Shown here one piece after another: positions 36,949 to 45,600 of a DNA stretch of 64,000 bases. Both the position numbers and the translations under genes were made by a program. Numbering within the stretch: the stretch's first letter is position 1; every line of letters starts with the position of its first letter. Where the stretch lies: NCBI GenBank assembly GCA_022749815.1, contig JAKIWV010000002.1, forward strand, positions 62,001-126,000. The letters run 5' to 3'. Below the pieces are notes generated by a model that made no database searches, had not been told where the DNA came from, and saw nothing but the letters and a program-made list of their open reading frames with translations. This stretch comes from Thermoplasmata archaeon. GTDB lineage: Archaea; Thermoplasmatota; Thermoplasmata; Lutacidiplasmatales; UBA184.

Positions 36949-37815
36949 TTGGCCGACGCCATCGAAGAACTGGAACGGAAGCGCACCGAATCGAACGCCC
37001 GCGCCGATGAGCATCGGGCGACCCGGGACCGGTACAACGCGGAGGCCCGGAACTGGGCAGAGAAGCGCGCGCAGGTCATCGACGAGCTGCGGGACAAAAG
37101 CAGCGAGGCGCAGGCGCATCGACGACAGCGGGATGAGTTCAACGAGCAGGTCAAGGAAGCGAAACGGCTCCGCGACGAGTGGAACCGGAAGCTGCAGGAA
37201 TTGTCCGACCGGGCCCAGGAACTCAAACGGTCCCGGACGCCCCGGCCCGGCGCGGTTCCTTCTTGGAAACTTCGGAAGGATCTCAAGGAACTCGAGTTCC
37301 GTCACATGACGAGCGCGCTGACGGGGGACCAGGAGAAGCGTCTCATCGCGGAGATGCAGCGGATCGAGCTGCAGATCCGGGAACAGGACGACCAGCTGCG
37401 GTCGGACCCCGAGATCAACGTCGTTCTCGGGGACTTCACCGAGGCCAAGAAGCAGGCCGAGGAAAACCACGCGCTCGTAGGCCAGCTCGCGGAGTCCGCG
37501 CAGCGGGAACACGAGGCGATGGTCCTCCTCTACGAACAGGTGGATGACCTGCGTCGCCAGGCCGACGAGGTCCAGGCGAAGCTCCTCGAGGTGAAGGGTC
37601 AGGCCGACGAGGAGCACCGCGGTCACATCGCCGCGATCGAGGAGGTCCGCGACTTCGAGAAGCTGCTGCACGCCGCCCGCGGTGGACGGGGCCCCGGCGC
37701 TCCCACCGAGCCGCAGGAACCGGCCAAGGAAGAGGACTTCCTCGCCCGGCTCAAGAAGGGCGAGAAGGTCTCGACCGAGGACCTGCTCCATCTCCAGAAG
37801 TCCGGGCACCGATAA
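36949..37815 (+). CDS. COG1340-type archaeal coiled-coil protein
   Basis: 288 residues, almost entirely charged alpha-helix with heptad-like spacing, typical of the archaeal COG1340 coiled-coil family. A TTG start is supported by a GGTGA ribosome site three bases upstream, an unusual but convincing case. A short conserved patch SWKLRKDLKELEFRHMTSAL in the middle may mark a hinge or partner-binding site. The Pro/Glu-rich C-terminus ends in a small helical segment. Function is not known; filament or scaffold roles have been proposed only by analogy. Confidence 0.82.
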   Translation: MADAIEELERKRTESNARADEHRATRDRYNAEARNWAEKRAQVIDELRDKSSEAQAHRRQRDEFNEQVKEAKRLRDEWNRKLQELSDRAQELKRSRTPRPGAVPSWKLRKDLKELEFRHMTSALTGDQEKRLIAEMQRIELQIREQDDQLRSDPEINVVLGDFTEAKKQAEENHALVGQLAESAQREHEAMVLLYEQVDDLRRQADEVQAKLLEVKGQADEEHRGHIAAIEEVRDFEKLLHAARGGRGPGAPTEPQEPAKEEDFLARLKKGEKVSTEDLLHLQKSGHR

Positions 37816-37840
37816 GACCCGGCGCGCCGTACCCCGGACC

Positions 37841-38659
37841 GTGCCGCTCCGGGCGGTCCTCTGGGACTTCGACGACACGCTAGTCCCCGTGCACACGCTC
37901 GAACGCTGGCAGTGGGCATGGAAACCCCAAGGACCCCGGCTCAACGAACGGCACGTCCGCGCGTCGATCCGAGAAGGACTGCGACATTGGGACCGGCGGC
38001 GATGGCAGGGGCTCTTGGGAAACGCCTCCGCCGCCGACGCCACGGCGTACCACGACGCCTTGCGGGACATGCTCTTCGCGATCGCGGACCGAACGCTGCC
38101 GGAGGTGGAGACCGAAGCGGTCCTCGCGAGGTTCCCGAAGTACCCGGGCCCCGTCGAACCGTATGCCGATGTCCGTCCGTGCCTCGAGAGCCTCCGGGCC
38201 CGGGGTCTCAGTATGGCCGTCCTGGTCGGACCCACCGGTTCCCGTGCCCAAGCGCTGCTCGGACAACTGCGCCTCGCCGAGCTGCTGCCCCACGTGTTCG
38301 GAGAAACCGGCGAGAACCCCGCGGCGCCGGCGGCCGGCGCCTTCCTGTCGGCGTGCTCTAAACTCGAGGTCGCGCCGGACGAAGTGACGTACGTCGGAGA
38401 TCTGTTCTGGAGCGATGTCCGCGCGGCGGGGCGTGCCGGTCTCCGCGCGGTGCTCCTGGACCGGAACGATTGGTGGGCCAGGGTCGAGTCGGCCCGGATC
38501 CGTTCGCTCGCCGAGCTGCCGGGTCGGCTGGTCTCCCCTTCGGGCGTCGCGCTCGACGGCTCGCCCGGGCCTCCCCCGGAGCCTTCCGACCTCGGGAGTC
38601 GCCCGGCGCGACCGGTCGAGGGGGGAACGCCGGGAACGGGCGCCAAAAGGCCTTTATAG
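37841..38659 (+). CDS. HAD-superfamily hydrolase
   Basis: 272 residues from the GTG at 37841, 25 bases after the coiled-coil gene. The first HAD motif is WDFDDTLVP with the nucleophile Asp and acid/base Asp; the last motif is TYVGDLFWSDVRAA with the metal-binding Asp. The region between forms an all-helical cap. Many HAD enzymes are small-molecule phosphatases; the substrate cannot be read. The last 55 residues are Pro/Arg-rich and lie beyond the domain, which is unusual for the family. Confidence 0.82.
   Translation: MPLRAVLWDFDDTLVPVHTLERWQWAWKPQGPRLNERHVRASIREGLRHWDRRRWQGLLGNASAADATAYHDALRDMLFAIADRTLPEVETEAVLARFPKYPGPVEPYADVRPCLESLRARGLSMAVLVGPTGSRAQALLGQLRLAELLPHVFGETGENPAAPAAGAFLSACSKLEVAPDEVTYVGDLFWSDVRAAGRAGLRAVLLDRNDWWARVESARIRSLAELPGRLVSPSGVALDGSPGPPPEPSDLGSRPARPVEGGTPGTGAKRPL
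38653..38659 (+). promoter_or_regulatory. TATA box for the V4R gene
   Basis: TTTATAG overlaps the HAD gene stop and is centred about 31 bases before the ATG at 38687. This spacing favours 38687 over the earlier ATG at 38666. Confidence 0.6.
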
Positions 38660-38686
38660 CCTCCGATGGGGTGCGGCGGCGTCGCG

Positions 38687-39091
38687 ATGCGCTTCGTGAA
38701 ACTTAACCAGGTGGAGCTGCACAAGGTCAATGACCTCTACGAGGGGGTCATGTCCCACGCCTGTCACGGACTGTTCTTCAAGGAGGGGTCGGTCGTCGGG
38801 TCGGACATGGCCGAAGAGGCCCTCAAAGATCGGGCCCACTTCCACGACCGAGCGGCCGATATATTGAAAGAGAGGGGGTGGATTGAGAGTATCATCTTTC
38901 GCGACCAGGAGGTCGCGGTCAAAGGCTCGATCGAGGTCGTTCCCGGGAGTGATATACCAACCTGTCACCGGCTGCGGGGAATCCTTCGAGAGTTGTACGA
39001 ACGTTTTAAGGGCACCCGTGTTAAGTGTACGGAAGAGGCGTGTGCGAGTCAGAATCAACCCGAGTGCCGTTTTCGAATCGAGGAGATGTAG
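38687..39091 (+). CDS. V4R-type (4-vinyl reductase/hydrocarbon-binding) domain protein
   Basis: 134 residues. The C-terminal Cys pattern VKCTEEACASQNQPECRF is the hallmark of V4R domains, which bind small ligands in other proteins and often also metal. An ATG at 38666 would add seven residues but falls before the predicted transcript start. The neighbouring genes encode a Roadblock/LC7 protein and a small zinc protein in the same direction, so a ligand-sensing module is plausible. Ligand unknown. Confidence 0.78.
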   Translation: MRFVKLNQVELHKVNDLYEGVMSHACHGLFFKEGSVVGSDMAEEALKDRAHFHDRAADILKERGWIESIIFRDQEVAVKGSIEVVPGSDIPTCHRLRGILRELYERFKGTRVKCTEEACASQNQPECRFRIEEM

Positions 39092-39106
39092 GGGAATCCG
39101 GGGAGC

Positions 39107-39466
39107 ATGATGGCGACAGGTAACGTAGGGGCGGTCATCCGAGACCTGAAGACACGCATCGGGGCGCTCGCCACGGCGCTCGTCTCCCGGGATGGTTTGG
39201 TGCTCTATGCGGACGTGCCCGCGGGCGTCTATACTGAGACGTTCGCGATCATGTGCGCCACGATCCTCGGGGCCGCCGCGACCGCCAACACGGAACTCAA
39301 CCGTTCTCCACCCGAAAAGATCGTGATTGAGGGGAACGATTCGAAGACGATCATCGTCGGCAGCGGCAAGAAGGCGCTCCTCGTGGCCGTTGTGGACCAC
39401 AGCGTCGACACCACGAAGGTGCTCGCCGAGGTTACGAAGGTCGCCGAGCTGGTCAAGACCGGCTGA
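39107..39466 (+). CDS. Roadblock/LC7 domain protein
   Basis: 119 residues. The pattern IRDLKTRIGALATALVSRDG, LVLYADVP and GSGKKALLVAVVDHSVD matches the Roadblock/LC7 fold, a dimer that in many archaea and bacteria partners with small GTPases. No GTPase gene is adjacent. It starts 15 bases after the V4R gene, so the two are co-transcribed. Start is one of two consecutive ATGs; GGGGAG just upstream may help initiation. Confidence 0.85.
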   Translation: MMATGNVGAVIRDLKTRIGALATALVSRDGLVLYADVPAGVYTETFAIMCATILGAAATANTELNRSPPEKIVIEGNDSKTIIVGSGKKALLVAVVDHSVDTTKVLAEVTKVAELVKTG

Positions 39467-39497
39467 CCCTCCCGAACGGGCCGTTCTCCGGGGTTCC

Positions 39498-39809
39498 GTG
39501 GGCGACTCCACCGCCCCGCCGTCCGAGCGCCCTCCCGCGGGCAAGCGGCTGCTTAGGAATCTGGCCGAAGGGAAACGGTTCGAGACGTATGTCGAACAAC
39601 AGACCCAGGAGATGCGGGTCTGCTTCTTCTGCGACAAGATATCCTATCGGCGGAAGCCGGTGCGGCGCGTAGGGACTCGCTGGGTCTGCATCGACTGCCT
39701 GCGGGCGCTCAAGGAATCCCTCGAGACGCTGGACCGCTGGGAGCAGCTCTCCACCCTACGGGACGAGATCGAGAAGGACGTCCATGGGGCCTGGAAACCG
39801 GAACGCTAG
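39498..39809 (+). CDS. Small zinc-knuckle protein next to the Roadblock gene
   Basis: 103 residues from the GTG at 39498. Two knuckles, CFFC and CIDC, 22 residues apart, should bind one zinc, followed by a C-terminal helix. No named family. It is the third gene of the V4R-Roadblock set. Its stop shares the CTAG palindrome at 39806-39809 with the convergent glycosyltransferase gene. Confidence 0.65.
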   Translation: MGDSTAPPSERPPAGKRLLRNLAEGKRFETYVEQQTQEMRVCFFCDKISYRRKPVRRVGTRWVCIDCLRALKESLETLDRWEQLSTLRDEIEKDVHGAWKPER

Positions 39810-40696
39810 GACATCTGCCCCGCAGCGCTCTCCGACGGGCCGGCCCCCGCGGCGGACGGGGCGTTGAACGGCGGCGGAGGGCCATCCAACCGGCGCCCCC
39901 CGCCGGTCATTACGCGGGTGAAATAGCCGGCCAGCGCGGCGACGAGCCGGGCCCACGAAAGCACACTGCGCTGTCCGTGGAGCAGGCGGCGGAACCGGTA
40001 ATTCCCCCACAAAGTCCCGTGTTTCTCCGTGAGTTGCTTGCGACCGTAGCCGTTCCAGAACGCCTGGTAGAGGAACCGGAACCACGTGGGGCGGGTCCGG
40101 TGGTAGACCACCGCCCCCGGGACGTACTGGATCCGTGCACCGACCTGGACCGCCCTCAGGTTCAGGTCGATGTCCTCGGCCGTAATGAAGCGCGGGTCGA
40201 ATCCTCCCAGTTGTAGGAACAGGGACCGCCGGTAGCCGAGATTGCAGGAGGGGAAGGTGACGTCGTTCCCGCCCTGGTAGAGCTCCACCCGCTCGAGGTT
40301 CGCGTACGCGGGGGGGCCCACAACGATCGTGCGACCGGCCGCTACCGGCGAGTCGGCGAGGCCGCTCCGGAGCTGCGCGAGCCAGTCGGAGTGGGCACTG
40401 CAATCCCCATCGATGAACGCCAGCCAGGGGGCGCGTGCCCGGCGAGCTCCCTCATTGCGCCCGATACCGCGCGAGCCCGAACGTTCGAACACGCGCACCC
40501 GGTCGGGGTGGCGCCGGGCGTATTCCTTGGCGAGGGCTGGGGTCCCGTCGTGGGAGCGAGCGTCGACGAGGACGATCTCGAACGGAGGAGCCTGCCGGAG
40601 CAGGCTATCGAGGAGCTCCGGGAGGTGGGGCGCTTCGTTCCGGACGGTGATAACGATCGAGACGAAGGGGGGTGCGTTCGGGGGGCTACTTCCCAA
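39806..40696 (-). CDS. Glycosyltransferase family 2
   Basis: 296 residues. The GT-A fold starts SIVITVRNEAPHLPELLDSL, with the nucleotide-sugar Asp in VLVDARSHDGT and the metal-binding Asp set in FIDGDCSAHSDWL. The acceptor-side ED motif is in ITAEDIDLNLRA. Downstream helices and a hydrophobic segment near residues 245-262 suggest membrane association. It probably adds sugars to lipid-linked or surface glycans, matching the sequon-rich surface proteins in the window. Its ATG overlaps the end of the PRC-barrel gene by 11 bases. Confidence 0.88.
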   Translation of the reverse strand: MGSSPPNAPPFVSIVITVRNEAPHLPELLDSLLRQAPPFEIVLVDARSHDGTPALAKEYARRHPDRVRVFERSGSRGIGRNEGARRARAPWLAFIDGDCSAHSDWLAQLRSGLADSPVAAGRTIVVGPPAYANLERVELYQGGNDVTFPSCNLGYRRSLFLQLGGFDPRFITAEDIDLNLRAVQVGARIQYVPGAVVYHRTRPTWFRFLYQAFWNGYGRKQLTEKHGTLWGNYRFRRLLHGQRSVLSWARLVAALAGYFTRVMTGGGRRLDGPPPPFNAPSAAGAGPSESAAGQMS

Positions 40697-40928
40697 GGTC
40701 CATCACGACGACGTCCTTGACCGCTCGCATGCTCTTGAAGGGGAGCACGAGGCGGCCCGACGCGTCGGTCTGGAAGAGGCGCGATTCGACATCTTCGCTC
40801 GCCGTGACGAGCACGTGAGCGATCCCACCGGTCTGCGTGTCGATGACGAAATTCTCGATAGCGCCCAGGATCTGTCCGTCGTTCGTCATCACGGTCTTGC
40901 CACGCAGCTCGGTAAGGAACTTCCTCAT
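40686..40928 (-). CDS. PRC-barrel domain protein
   Basis: 80 residues, one PRC-barrel: LRGKTVMTNDGQILGAIENF, then GGIAHVLV and LPFKSMRAVKDVVVMD. Such small archaeal PRC-barrel proteins are widespread and have been linked to RNA metabolism and, as CdpB proteins, to cell division with SepF. A sepF gene lies 7 kb away in this window, so a division role is possible but not shown. It overlaps the glycosyltransferase start. Confidence 0.85.
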   Translation of the reverse strand: MRKFLTELRGKTVMTNDGQILGAIENFVIDTQTGGIAHVLVTASEDVESRLFQTDASGRLVLPFKSMRAVKDVVVMDLGK

Positions 40929-40963
40929 GAAGGGGCCCTCTGCGGCGAGATGGCGGGGGTCGC

Positions 40964-40970
40964 TATTTAA
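40964..40970 (-). promoter_or_regulatory. TATA box for the PRC-barrel gene
   Basis: On the - strand this reads TTAAATA, centred 38 bases before the PRC-barrel ATG, with a leader of about 12 bases. Confidence 0.5.
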
Positions 40971-41085
40971 CCGTTATTCGGCACGCGCAGCGCGAAATCA
41001 CGCCGAGCCCCGGAGCGGAACATCCGCTCGGCGCGCGTCGAAATCTCCGCCGATCCGCCCGAGACAGGCCACCCTTTCGGCAACG

Positions 41086-41093
41086 CTTATATC
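41086..41093 (+). promoter_or_regulatory. TATA box for the L18e-L13-S9-RpoN operon
   Basis: CTTATATC is centred about 33 bases before the L18e ATG at 41122, giving a leader of only a few bases. Confidence 0.6.
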
Positions 41094-41121
41094 GGGGACC
41101 CGGGTCGAGCGGCCTCCCCGC

Positions 41122-41487
41122 ATGTCCGTCACTATTCGCAAGGAAAACCCGGAACTCGTCCGGGTCATTATCGAGCTCGAGAAGGCCGCGAAGGCCCACC
41201 GGGCCCCCGTATGGCAAGCCGCGGCCGAGCGGCTGGCGCGCCCGCGGCATCACGTGTTCCCGCTGAACGTCGGCCATCTCGAGCGACTCGCCCAGGCTCA
41301 GGAGACGATCCTCGTTCCCGGGAAGCTTCTCGCCGAAGGGAATCTGACCAAGCCCCTCACGATCGGCGCGATCTCCTATTCCTCGGAGGCGCGCTCCAAA
41401 GTGCACGCCGCCGGCGGCAAGGCCCTCACGATCACCGAACTCGTCAAGAGTCACCCCGATGGGAAGGGGGTCCGCCTGCTTGCCTGA
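41122..41487 (+). CDS. rpl18e: 50S ribosomal protein L18e
   Basis: 121 residues, family length. The N-terminus IRKENPELVRVIIELEKAAK and the core VGHLERLAQAQETILVPGKLL are typical. It heads the conserved archaeal order L18e-L13-S9-RpoN. The ATG at 41122 fits the TATA box; the open frame before it is not coding. Its end overlaps the start of L13. Confidence 0.96.
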   Translation: MSVTIRKENPELVRVIIELEKAAKAHRAPVWQAAAERLARPRHHVFPLNVGHLERLAQAQETILVPGKLLAEGNLTKPLTIGAISYSSEARSKVHAAGGKALTITELVKSHPDGKGVRLLA

Positions 41488-41932
41488 CGCCGCGCCCCCG
41501 CCGGCCCCGACGTCCCCGGCGGTCATCGACGTCTCGGGACTCATCATGGGTCGGGCGGCGAGCCTGATCGCCCAGCGCCTGCTGGCCGGCGAGGACATCA
41601 TCGTCATCCGGGCGGAGAAGGCCGTCGTGACCGGCTCGCGCGCGAGCGTGCTCGAGACCTACCGAGCGAATCGCGCCCGGGGCTCCGTCCGAAGCGGCCC
41701 GCACTATCCCCGAAACCCGGACCGGATATTCCGCCGGGCCGTTCGGGGAATGCTCCCGCACCTGAAGAGCCGGGGCAAAGCGGCCTTCGACCGTCTCACC
41801 GTCTACATCGGTTGCCCTGAACCGTACGCCAAGCTGTCGGCGAGCACGATCCCGGATGCCCAGGCCCGTCCGACGCTGCGCACCCCCCTGACCCTTGAAG
41901 AGGTCGCGCGGCTGCTGGGGGCCCGGCTGTGA
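41480..41932 (+). CDS. rpl13: 50S ribosomal protein L13
   Basis: 150 residues from the TTG at 41480, eight bases before the end of L18e; an ATG at 41459 would add seven residues and is a fair alternative. The motif VIDVSGLIMGRAASLIAQRLL and the RGMLP block are typical of uL13. The Ala/Pro-rich start before VIDVSG is longer than in most relatives. Its stop overlaps the S9 start (GTGA). Confidence 0.94.
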   Translation: MPDAAPPPAPTSPAVIDVSGLIMGRAASLIAQRLLAGEDIIVIRAEKAVVTGSRASVLETYRANRARGSVRSGPHYPRNPDRIFRRAVRGMLPHLKSRGKAAFDRLTVYIGCPEPYAKLSASTIPDAQARPTLRTPLTLEEVARLLGARL

Positions 41933-42336
41933 AGACCCCGCCAGCGCTCATTACGACCGGAAAGCGAAAGGCGGCGATGGCCCGAGCGACCTTCACAAAG
42001 GGTATTGGCCGCGTCCATGTCAACCGCCTCCCGCTCGAGATCTACGAACCGGTTTTTGCCCGGCAGAAGATCGCCGAGCCCTTGCTCATGATCGGGGAAC
42101 GCTGGAAGGGCGTCGACATCGACGTTCACCTCTCGGGAGGTGGCATCGCCGGGCAGGCGGCCGCCGCGCGGACCGCGATCGCGCGGGGCCTGATCACCTG
42201 GCTCAAGGACGAGCAGCTCCGGGAGACCTTCAAGCACTACGACCGCAGCCTCGTCGTGAACGACCCTCGCCGGAAGCTTCCGAAGCGCCCGGGCGGCCGC
42301 GGAGCGCGGGCCCGCCGCCAGAAGTCGTACCGCTGA
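41929..42336 (+). CDS. rps9: 30S ribosomal protein S9
   Basis: 135 residues from a GTG overlapping the L13 stop. TTGKRKAAMARAT at the start and the C-terminal RRQKSYR, whose end reaches the P-site tRNA, are diagnostic of uS9. Coupled to L13 by the GTGA overlap, keeping the two ribosomal proteins in step. Confidence 0.97.
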   Translation: MKTPPALITTGKRKAAMARATFTKGIGRVHVNRLPLEIYEPVFARQKIAEPLLMIGERWKGVDIDVHLSGGGIAGQAAAARTAIARGLITWLKDEQLRETFKHYDRSLVVNDPRRKLPKRPGGRGARARRQKSYR

Positions 42337-42364
42337 GACCGGGGGTCAAGAGTCGATGACGCTG

Positions 42365-42553
42365 ATGGTCCCCGTCCGCTGTTTCACCTGCGGAAACGTG
42401 ATCGGTCATACGTGGGACCAGTTCCAGGAACGGACGGCCCGGGGCGAACCGCCGGGAGCGGTCCTCGACGCGTTGGGCCTCCGCCGGTACTGCTGTCGCC
42501 GGATGATCCTGACGCACGTGGACCTGCTCGACGACGTAGGCCCCTACGGGTAG
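42365..42553 (+). CDS. rpoN: DNA-directed RNA polymerase subunit N
   Basis: 62 residues from the ATG at 42365, which gives the family start MVPVRCFTCG; an ATG at 42356 would add three residues. The zinc site is formed by CFTCG and the RYCCRRM block. RpoN (eukaryotic Rpb10) helps assemble the Rpo3-Rpo11 platform. Last gene of the ribosomal operon. It converges with the surface-protein gene that ends at 42606. Confidence 0.95.
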   Translation: MVPVRCFTCGNVIGHTWDQFQERTARGEPPGAVLDALGLRRYCCRRMILTHVDLLDDVGPYG

Positions 42554-42605
42554 TGTAGTACTTCGAGCGGGACATCGGTCCTGAATCCTGCAACCGAGCC
42601 GCGGT

Positions 42606-45600
42606 TCAGGTCTCGTCGTCCTCGTCCTCTTCGTCGGCCTTCGAACCGGAGCCGCGCTCGAGGCGTCCGCCGCCTTTCGCCGGCGCCGCGGAGGCCTTTC
42701 GGCGGTACCGGTAAAGGAGCACCAGCGCCACGACCACGGCGATCGCCCCGCCACCGATCGCGGCGTATTCCAAGAGCAGCTGTTGCTGGTTCTGGGCGAT
42801 CGACACCGCGACGTGCGCGAGGTTCTGGCCCGACACGTACGTGTTGGCCGCCGTGGCGTTCACCCAGAGCCACTTGTTGCCGGTCACCGACGGGGTCCAT
42901 GAGATCTGCGCACGAACGGACTGGTTGTAGACGAGCTCGATCGGCGGGGTCAGCACGGTGGTTCCGGGGACTCCCTTGGTCACGTTGTAGAATTTTACCG
43001 AGGCCGGGGTGCCCGCCGTGGCGCCGTCGGGGCCAGTGGCGGTCTGGCTGGTGAGCGAGAAGACGACCTGAACGTTCTCGGCCGTCGAGAGCCTACCGCC
43101 CGTGTTCGTGACGTTGACCCACCACGTGTAGGCGGTGCCGGCGGTCATCGAGCTCGGCCCGGTCTCGTTGGTGACGCTGAGGATCGGCCTCGTCGTAGTG
43201 TTGAAGGCCACCGTGAGCCGGTAGCTCGTGTTGGCGACGTTCATCGCGCGGTCGGTCACCGTCAGGTTCACCGTGTAGGGCTTCGTCTGTGGCGTTAGGT
43301 ACCGGACCCACGAAACGTTCGAGTTGGACACGTTGACCGAGGAATTGCCCGGGTTCTTGAGCGACCACACGTACGAGATGATCGACCCATTGTGCGGGTC
43401 GGAGGAGGCGTTCGCCTTCAATCGCACATAGGCGGTGCCGGACGCACCCTCGACGACCCCGGAGCTGGGGATCACGTTGCCGGCGGCGTTGTACGCCAGC
43501 ACGACGGCGATCGGTTTCTGAGTGTCACGTACCAGGATCACGAGCGACTGCTTCGCGGAGTTCCCTTGGCCGTCCCACAACGTAAGGGTGAGATTGTACT
43601 GCCAGCCGAGGAAGGCGACCGAGTGACCGCTCACAGTGCCGGCACTCAGGTAATTACCGGCCCCCTGGAAGCTGTAGCTGACGGGCGTGCTGGCGTTGGC
43701 GCCGGCACCGGCCGAGAAGTTCCCGAGGATCTTCGTAAAGTTGTGGCTGGTAAGGGTCCAGTTGGCGACCGACAGAACCCCGTTCACCGGAGCGCCGGCG
43801 TAGAGCATCGAGGAGCTGTCGCTCAGATTGAACTGTAGCGAGGTCGACCAGTTCACGATGATGTATTGGGCGCCGCTCACCGACAGGTTCTGCGCCGCGG
43901 TCCAGTTCCCGTCGATCACCGCCGTCGGGGGCAGGTTCCCGACGTAGACGGTGAAACTGATGTTATTGTACAGCCCGCCGGAGGAGGTGACATTCAGCGA
44001 GCCGACGAACTTTCCGGTCGAATTGTAGATGTGGTGGGTCGTCGGCTGGGCGGTGTTGCTGGGGCTTCCTTCCCCGAACGTCCAGGCAAAGGCCGACCCA
44101 TTGGTGCCGGCGGGGTAGGTCGAGTTCACGGCCGAGAACATGACGTTCTCTCCCTGGCCAACGACGACTTGGTAATTCGACCGAGTGCTGTTGATCACAT
44201 TCTTTGTCGAGAAGGTGAAGGTCGAGACCGACGCGTCCACGCGCGCGGAGACGTTCCCATACTTGACTACGGAGAAGGTCGCCGTGTCATACGCCTTCAC
44301 CGAAGGCTTGGAGTCGAGGTAGAACTTGGTCCACGTGCCGCCGGCGCCGGCGGGCACGAGCTTCGAGTTCGGTGGCGCGGTGGTGCCGGCCTGGAGGACA
44401 TATCCCTTGGGCAGGATGATCGTGTAGTTGATCGACTGGCCGTTCGTCGGGTGCCGGTAATTGAAGGCGATGGCGTACTTGCCGCCGGTTCCCCCCTTGG
44501 GCAGGGTGCCGTTGGCGTCGTAGGACTGTTTCCAGCTCATCGAAAGGCCCTGGGCGTTGGCGAGGCCGTAACTGGCGGCGTATCCGCCGGTAATGCCCGG
44601 GTTGGGCGTCTGGTTCGTATAGTTCGTGGACTGGATGAACCCGGTGCTGTTGATGAATGCCTGGTCCTGTGCGGCCGGGAAGAAGGGACCCTGCGCCGCG
44701 ACCCAGGGGAGCACCTGGGCCTTGAAGGTCGCGTTCGTCAAGGAAAGCGAGTGGGCGAAGTCGAGGGCGAGTTGGCCCCAGAGCTGGCCCACGCTGGCGT
44801 TGGGTAGATCTGGGAAAACGGAGTAGTTCTTGAGCGCCGCCACGGTGCTGACGTTGAGATATCGGAAGGCGTTCCCGCCGACTCCGGAGGTGTAGTTGAG
44901 CGTCGTGTTGTAGACGGCGGGAGGAGCCATCGGGGCGACGACCACGTTGCGGGGGTTTCCGCCCAGGCCTCCGGAACTGGTCGGTACGGAGAGAGTGAGA
45001 AACGCCGGCGCATAACCGACCGGTGAGAGTATCAGCTGGAACGTCTCGGGCGGTGTTCCGCTGAATCCGGCGGCGGGATATACGCCCACCGCGTAGGCGT
45101 GTCCGACCGGGTTGAATTGGGAGAACGCGCTGTACAGGTAAGAGCCGGCCGTAGTGTCGATTAGCGTCTGGTTGAAGCCCGCCAGTTCGAGCCCGCCCGC
45201 CTGGCTAAAGATCGAACCGTAGGCGAGATACTTGTTGACCTGGATCGTCACAGAGAACTTGCCGGAACTCGGGATCGTCACTGAGGTGTAGTTGAAATTA
45301 GGAGGGCTCCCGGGGGCCTGGGTATAGAGGAGCCAGCTGCCGGTCGGGGCAGGGAACGTCGTCACGCCGGTGCTGTTCGTTGTGCCCGCGGACAGCGGGA
45401 CGCCGGGGAACCGGGGCGATATGACCGACACATTAGCGCCCGAGACGGGGGCGCCAGTACTGGCCAGCTGGACCGTGGCGTTGAGGGTGGTCGTATACGG
45501 AGCAATCGTCACATTCGAAATCGTACGCAAGCCGGGAGTCGTCAGATTCACTGCGCTTTCGTAGTAGTACTGTGGGGCCGAGCTGGCCGGAAGCGCGGCG

